Part shown: piece after piece, positions 58,720 to 64,000 of the stretch
Layout of the letters: each line of letters starts with the position of its first letter
Numbering within the stretch: the first letter of the stretch is position 1
Assembly: GCF_003952465.1 (NCBI RefSeq)
Contig: NZ_CP034448.1
Coordinates: forward strand, 1,054,001-1,118,000
Origin: Mesorhizobium sp. M1B.F.Ca.ET.045.04.1.1
GTDB lineage: Bacteria > Pseudomonadota > Alphaproteobacteria > Rhizobiales > Rhizobiaceae
Length of the DNA: 64,000 nt
Direction of reading: 5' to 3'
The notes under the pieces: model-generated
The model's database searches: none
What the model saw: the letters and a program-made list of their open reading frames with translations, nothing else
What the model was told of the DNA's origin: nothing
Translations under genes and position numbers: made by a program

Positions 58720-59349
58720 ATGACCGATCTCCCCGTCCTCTCCCCCGCCGAAGCCCGGATCCTCGGCTCGCTGATCGAGAAGAAGGAGCTGACGCCGGAC
58801 GTCTATCCGCTGACGCTCAACGGCGCGCATCAAGCCGCCAACCAGAAGACGGCACGCGAGCCGGTGATGGCGCTGGAGCTGACGGAGGTCAGGCGGGCGC
58901 TCTCCCAGCTCGAGCAGAAAGGCCTGGTGCGCCAGGCTTTTGCCTCGCGCGTCGAGCGCTACGAGCATCTGATGGCGCAGCGCTTTTCGCTCACCACGCC
59001 GCAGATCGCCATCGTCGGCCTGCTGCTCCTGCGCGGCGCGCAGACGGCGCATGAGCTGCTCGCGCGTTCGGAACGCATGGCGCGCTTTGCCTCGATCGAG
59101 GAGCTGCGCGACAATCTCGACCTGATGATCGGCCGTCGCCCGCCGCTCATCCAACTGCTCGAACGCGCGCCCGGACAGCGCGAGGAGCGCTATGTGCATT
59201 TGTTGAGCGGGCCGGTGGAAGCGGCGGCGGTTGCGACGCCTTGGCAGCCGGCGGCGGCGTCATCGGATTCCGACCTTGAAGCGCGGGTGCGGGCGCTGGA
59301 GGATGAGGTCGCGACTCTGCGCGCGAAGATCGAGGCGCTGGGCGCGTAA
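58720..59349 (+). CDS. DUF480 (YceH) family protein
   Basis: A 209-residue protein with the YceH fold of two winged helices: LSPAEARILGSLIEKKELTP, YPLTLNGAHQAANQKTARE and the second-repeat RFSLTTPQIAIVGLLLLRGA. A predicted coiled coil closes the protein (DLEARVRALEDEVATLRAKI). Function unknown in most species. The ATG at 58720 is used because the upstream frame is translated repeat C. Confidence 0.9.
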   Translation: MTDLPVLSPAEARILGSLIEKKELTPDVYPLTLNGAHQAANQKTAREPVMALELTEVRRALSQLEQKGLVRQAFASRVERYEHLMAQRFSLTTPQIAIVGLLLLRGAQTAHELLARSERMARFASIEELRDNLDLMIGRRPPLIQLLERAPGQREERYVHLLSGPVEAAAVATPWQPAAASSDSDLEARVRALEDEVATLRAKIEALGA

Positions 59350-59370
59350 GGAAGTCAACCATCGACGTTT

Positions 59371-59550
59371 GCGCTGCCCCTCATTGCCCTGCCGGGCATT
59401 TCTCCCCGTATAGTGACGGGGAGAAAGGGCTGGCCGCGACCTTGGCGCCCTGCTTGCAACGTTGGAGGTTGGCGAAACCATCGATCGCAGCGCCCCTCTC
59501 CCCGTCACTATACGGGGAGAGGATGCCGGCAGGCAGGTGAGGGGCGGCGC
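59371..59550. repeat. Palindromic element, family A, copy 3
   Basis: Ends GCGCTGCCCCTCATTGCCCT and GGTGAGGGGCGGCGC with CTCCCCGTATAGTGACGGGGAG and CTCCCCGTCACTATACGGGG hairpins. Its outer 60 nt are nearly identical to copy 1. Confidence 0.87.
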
Positions 59551-59600
59551 CGGCGTCTGCCGCAAGCGCCCGGCTAGCAGTCCGAAGTTTGGAGTGTTTC

Positions 59601-60026
59601 TCACCCCAGCCTGGCGTCGAGCGAGACCTTGATGGCGCCGAGCGCCTTCGACACCGGGCATTCGGCCTTGGCCTTCTCGGCCAATTCCTTGAACTTCGCC
59701 GCGTCGATGCCCGGCACCTTGCCGACCAGGGTGATGGCGCTGCCGGTGATGCCGGTGCCGGGCACCAGCGTGACCACCGCCTTGGCGTCGAGCTCGGTGG
59801 CCGGCGTGCCGTTCTCGGCCAGGAAATGCGACAGCTGCATGGCGTAGCAGCCGGCATGCGCGGCGGCGATCAGCTCTTCCGGATTGGTGCCGGATTTGCC
59901 GCTCTCGTCCTCGAAGCGAGCCTTGAAGGAATAGGGCGTGCCCTTCAAGGTGCCGCTCTGGGTGTCCAGCGCGCCCTTGCCTTCTTTGAGATTGCCTTTC
60001 CAGACGGCGTTTGCGGTGCGGTCCAT
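59601..60026 (-). CDS. osmC: OsmC-family peroxiredoxin
   Basis: A 141-residue OsmC-subfamily peroxidase. Catalytic Cys60 lies in AAHAGCYAMQLSHFL and Cys123 in KAECPVSKALG. The opening TANAVWKGNLKEGKGALDTQ and FKARFEDESGKSGTNPEEL are typical of OsmC rather than Ohr. It reduces organic and inorganic hydroperoxides. The ATG at 60026 is preferred because homologues begin at this point. It is a second thiol peroxidase in the window besides ohr. Confidence 0.93.
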   Translation of the reverse strand: MDRTANAVWKGNLKEGKGALDTQSGTLKGTPYSFKARFEDESGKSGTNPEELIAAAHAGCYAMQLSHFLAENGTPATELDAKAVVTLVPGTGITGSAITLVGKVPGIDAAKFKELAEKAKAECPVSKALGAIKVSLDARLG

Positions 60027-60252
60027 GAAGTCCTCCTGGCTTTTGTCGGGGTCTGCGCCGGCGGGCACCGGCGTTCCCGTCAACTATAGCGCGGGCGCGC
60101 CGGAAGACCATCCATGCCTCTTGGCTCGATTATGCCAGCATCGGCGGCCCCGCCGGAATTCCTGAAAAAATGCTCGTGCAAAAATGTCGACTTCCCGGCG
60201 GTTGGACCGTCCTGCGGGCGGTCGCGAGTTCTGCGGCCGATGGAGGTTCAGG

Positions 60253-60480
60253 ATGGACAATCTGTTTTTCGCACTTTGGAGGCGCCCCGGCAGAAGGGCC
60301 GAGCGACCGGAAGAGTTCTGGCTGGATCCCCCAGCATCCGGTTTCGGCCAGCTGGTGGCGGCCGTGGCCATCATCGGGATCGCGGCATTCCTGCTCGACC
60401 ACGCGGCGGCCGCCAGAAGCAAGGCTGACAGCGTCGCTGTCGCCTCCTATGGTTCATCACAGGAAGGGAACGAAAAATGA
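60253..60480 (+). CDS. Small membrane protein, 75 residues
   Basis: One predicted membrane helix (FGQLVAAVAIIGIAAFLLDH, residues 31-50) preceded by a basic N-terminus (ALWRRPGRRAERPEEFW). No family recognised. The ATG follows GGAGGTTCAGG. Its stop overlaps the start of the YCII-domain gene (ATGA), so the two are coupled. Confidence 0.65.
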   Translation: MDNLFFALWRRPGRRAERPEEFWLDPPASGFGQLVAAVAIIGIAAFLLDHAAAARSKADSVAVASYGSSQEGNEK

Positions 60481-60833
60481 AATATGTCCTGCTGGTCTAT
60501 GGCGAGGAAAAAGACCTCTTCGCGCTCACGCCGGAAAGATCCGCCAAGCTCGATGCCGACTCGCTCGCCTATGACAGGGAACTCGACCAACAAGGCAAGC
60601 TGATCATCGCGCAGGCGCTGCAGCCGGTAGGAAAGTCGAAGTCGCTCAGGCGGCGCAAGGGCAAGCGGCTGGTCACCGACGGCCCGTTCGCCGAGACGAA
60701 AGAGCAACTGCTCGGCTTCGTCATGGTCGAGGCGGCGGATCTCGACGAGGCGCTGGCGATCGCCGACGGCATTCCGCTGGCCGAGCTCGGTACCGTCGAG
60801 GTCAGGGCGATCTACAATGTGCCGGGATCATGA
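60477..60833 (+). CDS. YCII/DGPF-domain protein
   Basis: A 118-residue YCII-related protein: KYVLLVYGEEKDLFALTPE, the DGPFAETKEQLLGFVMVEA motif that names the family, and AIADGIPLAELGTVEVRAI. Homologues are often encoded beside ECF sigma factors; none is present here. Conserved His/Asp residues suggest enzymatic activity, unproven. It is coupled to the small membrane-protein gene. Confidence 0.9.
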   Translation: MKYVLLVYGEEKDLFALTPERSAKLDADSLAYDRELDQQGKLIIAQALQPVGKSKSLRRRKGKRLVTDGPFAETKEQLLGFVMVEAADLDEALAIADGIPLAELGTVEVRAIYNVPGS

Positions 60834-61002
60834 CGCCGGCGTATGGCGGTTGCGGTGTCTTTGTTTGATGCATGTCGTTCTCCCAAAACTGCTGAGCACT
60901 TTTGGGCGACGTGCATTAGGGGTTTCTTAGCTGCCGCAACTGTCGCGTGTTGAAGCGATGCCCCACTTCTCCTATCGTTGCGGGATTTCGGGGGAATTCG
61001 GC

Positions 61003-61533
61003 ATGCCTTTCCTGATCGCTGTACTTGGCCTGCTCGGCGCGGCGGCCATCTGGTGGTACCGGATGAAAGCCATGAACGAGGCCGCGCGCGAGGTGGCCGA
61101 TGTCGTCGGGCGCGTGCAAGGCAATATCCGCCGCAAGAAGCTGCGCAAGCAGGCGGCGCTGTCGCCGCTGACGGCGATCGACGATCCCGTCGTGGCGGCC
61201 GCGACGCTGATCACTTCGATCGTTTCGGAACAAGGCCCGATCCTGCCGCAACGCGAGGCCGCCCTTCGCGAGGTGATCTCGCAGATTGCGCAGAGCCCGA
61301 AGAAGACCGACGAGGCCGTCGTCTACGCCAAATGGGCCGCCTCGCAGGTCGACGACACCACGATCGTCATCGACAAGCTGGCGCCATTCCTGCGCGAGCG
61401 CCTCGATCCGCACGAGCGGGACGATCTGCTCCGGATGCTGAACCGCGTGGCGCAAGGCGGCGAGCAGAGCCTCAGAATAGCCGACCAGCGGATGCTGAGG
61501 CTGCGGCAGAAGCTGGGTTTTGAAGTGAACTGA
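61003..61533 (+). CDS. Membrane-anchored protein, possibly TerB-like
   Basis: A 176-residue protein with an N-terminal membrane helix (PFLIAVLGLLGAAAIWWY), a basic linker (GNIRRKKLRKQAA), and an all-helical C-terminal domain (DDPVVAAATLITSIVSEQ, LDPHERDDLLRMLNRVAQ). The helical domain has spacing reminiscent of TerB/DjlA N-terminal domains, but I am not certain. The ATG at 61003 begins the membrane helix. Transcribed alone. Confidence 0.6.
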   Translation: MPFLIAVLGLLGAAAIWWYRMKAMNEAAREVADVVGRVQGNIRRKKLRKQAALSPLTAIDDPVVAAATLITSIVSEQGPILPQREAALREVISQIAQSPKKTDEAVVYAKWAASQVDDTTIVIDKLAPFLRERLDPHERDDLLRMLNRVAQGGEQSLRIADQRMLRLRQKLGFEVN

Positions 61534-61587
61534 GCTGAAGCAGCGGCGGCCGGGCCGCATGCCTTCGTGATTGGCCGGAACGCCTCT

Positions 61588-61772
61588 CGCTTCGTCATCT
61601 ATGGCGGAGCAAGGAGCGAAGCGACGCGGCACAGACCATAGAATCCATTCCGTTACCTGTAAGCGTTGCAGCGGCGCAGAATTCTGCTCGACAGCACCCT
61701 ACGATTAAAGTCACGGAATGGATCCTCGGGTCTTCGCGTCCGCTTCGCTCCCGCTCCGCCCGTGGATGACGA
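61588..61772. repeat. Palindromic element, family B, copy 7
   Basis: It runs from CTTCGTCATCTATGGCGGAGC to CTCCGCCCGTGGATGACGA, with GAATCCATTCCGTTAC and GTCACGGAATGGATCC inner arms. Preceded by TGATTGGCCGGAACGCC. Confidence 0.85.
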
Positions 61773-61803
61773 CGTCGTGTAGGCCTCGGCCAATTGCGAG
61801 GTG

Positions 61804-63066
61804 TTAGATCGCCTCCCCTTTCAATAGCCTTGGCGTGTCGCCGGACAGGCCCGAGGCCTGGCGGATGAAGAAGTCCTTGAGCCTGGGCATGCGCTCGACT
61901 AACCCGAGGCCGACGTCGCGCACGGCGCGCAGCGGGCCGATGTCGTTGGAAAACAGCCGGTTCAGCACGTCGGTGGTGACGCCCATCTGCAGCGTGTCGA
62001 AGCGCCGCCATTGCTGGTAGCGTTCGAGCACGTCGAGCGCGCCGATGTCCCGGCCGAGCCGATCGGCCTCGACCAACACCTCGGCCAACGCCGCCACATC
62101 CTTGAAGCCGAGATTGAGGCCCTGGCCGGCGATCGGATGAATGCCGTGGGCGGCATCGCCTGCGAGCGCGATGCGCGGCGCGACGAAAGCGCGCGCAAGC
62201 GTCAGCCCCAGCGGCCAGGCGCGCGGCTTGTCGGCGACGCGGATCTCGCCGAGCTTCAGCCCGAAGCGCTGCTCCAGCTCGTGCTCGAAGACGAACTCGT
62301 CGCCATCGACGAGTTTTTTCGCGTCTTCCGTGCGCTCGACCCAGACGATCGACGAGCGGTTGGTGCCGTCCTTGTCGGGTTTCAGCGGCAGCGTCGCGAA
62401 GGGGCCGGCTGGCAAAAAATGTTCCTCGGCACGGCCATTGTGCGGGCGCTCGTGGGCGACCGTGCAGACGATGCCGGACTGGCCGTATTCCCATTTCACC
62501 GTCTTGATGCCGGCCATGTCGCGCAGCTTCGAATTGACGCCGTCGGCGGCGATCAGCAGCCGTGCCTTGAGCGCGGCGCCATCGGCCAGATGCACACTGA
62601 TGCCGGCGCCGTTCGTGTCGAAGGCGCTGACGGCCATGCCTTCGATGATGTCGATGCCGAGCTTTTCGGCGCGGCGGCGCAGCGCGCCGTTCAGAACCCG
62701 GTTGGCGACCATATGCGCGAAGGGTTCGCCGGGCGCCACCTCGCCGTCGAAGGTCAAAAACACCGGACGCACCGGATCGGCGGCGCGCGAATCGGTGATG
62801 ATCATCTCGGTGATCGCCTGCGCTTCCGGCGCGATCTCGTCCCAGACCCCTAACTGTTCCAGCATGCGGCAGGCGGCAGCGGCAATCGCCGAGGCGCGCC
62901 CGTCCTTCTGCCAGACGCCGGCGGGCGCCGCGTCGACGATGGCGACGGCAAGGCTGGGGCGCGCCTGCTTCAGCGATACGGCGGCGGCCAGACCGACATA
63001 GCCGGCGCCCGCCACCAGCACATCCAGCGATGTTTTGTCTGCTGCATCCGCCTTGCGCTCCACCAT
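61804..63066 (-). CDS. UbiH/UbiF-type FAD-dependent hydroxylase
   Basis: A 420-residue flavoprotein monooxygenase of the ubiquinone-biosynthesis hydroxylase family. The FAD loop is VAGAGYVGLAAAVSLKQ, the DG-type motif is LLIAADGVNSKLRDMAG, and the GD motif is IALAGDAAHGIHPIAGQGLN. It would hydroxylate the ubiquinone ring; the ring position cannot be told from sequence alone. The ATG at 63066 precedes the family N-terminus. Divergent from tesB. Confidence 0.92.
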   Translation of the reverse strand: MVERKADAADKTSLDVLVAGAGYVGLAAAVSLKQARPSLAVAIVDAAPAGVWQKDGRASAIAAAACRMLEQLGVWDEIAPEAQAITEMIITDSRAADPVRPVFLTFDGEVAPGEPFAHMVANRVLNGALRRRAEKLGIDIIEGMAVSAFDTNGAGISVHLADGAALKARLLIAADGVNSKLRDMAGIKTVKWEYGQSGIVCTVAHERPHNGRAEEHFLPAGPFATLPLKPDKDGTNRSSIVWVERTEDAKKLVDGDEFVFEHELEQRFGLKLGEIRVADKPRAWPLGLTLARAFVAPRIALAGDAAHGIHPIAGQGLNLGFKDVAALAEVLVEADRLGRDIGALDVLERYQQWRRFDTLQMGVTTDVLNRLFSNDIGPLRAVRDVGLGLVERMPRLKDFFIRQASGLSGDTPRLLKGEAI

Positions 63067-63167
63067 GGCACTTTCCTTTCGCGGCCTCCGGCGGCGGCCG
63101 TCGCAGCTTGACTGCCCGCCTGTCCTGTCCGAAACCCGCCATGACACATCTTTCAAGGACGCGGAAC

Positions 63168-64000
63168 ATGACGGCGGCGATGGACGAGCTACTCGACATT
63201 CTCGACCTCGAGCAGCTCGAACACAACCTGTATCGTGGTCGCAGCCCCAAGCTCGACTGGCAGCGCGTCTTCGGCGGCCAGACGATCGCCCAGGCGCTGG
63301 TCGCCGCGCAGCGCACGGTCGAGCCCGAGCGCCATGTGCATTCGCTGCACGGCTATTTCATGCGGCCCGGCGACACCAAGGTGCCGATCGTCTACGAGGT
63401 CGACCGCATCCGCGACGGCGGCTCCTTCACCACGCGCCGGGTGGTGGCGATCCAGCACGGACAGGCGATCTTCTCGTTGGAGGCCTCGTTCCAGCAGGAC
63501 GAGGTGGGGCTGGAACATCAGCTGCCGATGCCGCGCGACGTGCCGGCGCCCGACACGCTTTTGTCGCAGCGCGAGCTGCTCGGCAAATTCGGCGAGGCTG
63601 TGCCGGAAGGCATCAAGCGCTACTGGGAGCGCGACCGGCCGATCGAGATGAAACCGGTGATGCTGAAGCACTATACCAGCCGCGAGAAGCTGGAGCCGGA
63701 GCAGAACATCTGGATCCGCACCACCGGCCCGGTGCCGGAAGACCGGGCGACGCAGGCCGCCGTGCTCGCCTACCTTTCCGACATGACGCTGCTCGACACC
63801 TCGACCTTCGCGCATGGCCGCGCAATCTTCGACCGCGACATCCAGGCGGCCAGCCTCGACCACGCCATGTGGTTCCATCGCAGCCATTCGCTGGACGACT
63901 GGATCCTCTACACGCAGGACAGTCCCTCCACGCAAGGCTCGCGCGGTTTCACCCGCGGCTCGCTGTTCGCGCGCGACGGAACGCTGATCGCCTCGGTGGC
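63168..64000 (+). CDS. tesB: Acyl-CoA thioesterase II (cut by window edge)
   Basis: The first 277 residues of a TesB double-hotdog thioesterase that hydrolyses medium- and long-chain acyl-CoA. LYRGRSPKLDWQRVFGGQ and QALVAAQRTVEPERHVHSLH open the first hotdog; HGYFMRPGDTKVPIVYEVDR and the later TQAAVLAYLSDMTLL and ASLDHAMWFHRSH are family signatures with active-site positions. The frame is open to the last base and about ten residues are missing. The ATG at 63168 follows AAGGACGCGGAAC. Confidence 0.93.
   Translation, partial: MTAAMDELLDILDLEQLEHNLYRGRSPKLDWQRVFGGQTIAQALVAAQRTVEPERHVHSLHGYFMRPGDTKVPIVYEVDRIRDGGSFTTRRVVAIQHGQAIFSLEASFQQDEVGLEHQLPMPRDVPAPDTLLSQRELLGKFGEAVPEGIKRYWERDRPIEMKPVMLKHYTSREKLEPEQNIWIRTTGPVPEDRATQAAVLAYLSDMTLLDTSTFAHGRAIFDRDIQAASLDHAMWFHRSHSLDDWILYTQDSPSTQGSRGFTRGSLFARDGTLIASV

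Overview
The window looks like chromosomal DNA of a rhizobial alphaproteobacterium, most likely Mesorhizobium or a close relative. This rests on protein resemblance (a Brucella-type Omp19 lipoprotein, SucA and Lpd of Rhizobiales type), on gene order (mdh-sucCD-sucAB-lpd, dapF-mtaB-ftsY-yciB, sdhCDAB, rimM-trmD with rplS, ccmAB-D-G), on high GC, and on palindromic intergenic repeats of the kind found in this order. Almost everything is housekeeping. I saw no tRNA, rRNA, CRISPR array, prophage or obvious defence island.

Layout. 1-4.8 kb: tail of an FtsX-type permease, a Bax-inhibitor-1 protein, a GNAT acetyltransferase, DUF2794 and DUF1223 proteins. 5.1-8.4 kb: aconitase acnA, whose 5' part is duplicated in a way that looks like misassembly. 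8.6-11.3 kb: cytochrome c maturation genes ccmA, ccmB, ccmD and ccmG; ccmC is absent and an Imm50-like gene sits in its place. 11.5-15.2 kb: two identical, inverted 1,155-bp IS110-family elements around a DUF1127 gene and an SMP-30 lactonase gene; both elements sit at the same point of a palindromic repeat. 15.4-26.3 kb: flavoproteins, yciB, ftsY (with a palindromic repeat inside its reading frame), mtaB, dapF, an MBL hydrolase, a glyoxalase-fold protein, omp19, zapE and a GNAT protein whose C-terminus is encoded by a repeat.

26.5-38.4 kb: a long TCA-cycle cluster mdh-sucC-cupin-DUF1579-vapBC-sucD-sucA-sucB-secreted protein-SDR-lpd. A VapBC toxin-antitoxin pair lies inside it, and sucA has a frameshift near its start. 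38.6-46.6 kb: a small membrane protein, a TraB/GumN protein, xerC, rimM-trmD, a TSUP permease, rplS, ohr-ohrR with an operator, and an amino-acid ABC binding protein. 46.9-48.3 kb: its permease is broken at a 55-nt run of C and is followed by a frameshifted methyltransferase. 48.7-54.3 kb: leuC, two GGDEF proteins and small secreted proteins. 54.6-58.5 kb: sdhC-sdhD-sdhA-DUF3052-sdhB. 58.7-64 kb: DUF480, OsmC, YCII and other small genes, a UbiH-type hydroxylase, and the start of tesB.

Together the genes encode much of the TCA cycle (aconitase, malate dehydrogenase, succinyl-CoA synthetase, 2-oxoglutarate dehydrogenase, succinate dehydrogenase), plus haem delivery to c-type cytochromes, leucine synthesis, SRP-dependent secretion and peroxide defence.

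The sequence carries several draft-quality defects: the acnA duplication, the sucA frameshift, the poly-C run and the methyltransferase frameshift. The most interesting biological signals are repeat-targeted IS110 insertion with a candidate bridge RNA, an interspersed palindromic repeat translated inside FtsY, replacement of ccmC by an Imm50-like gene, and vapBC within the suc cluster.
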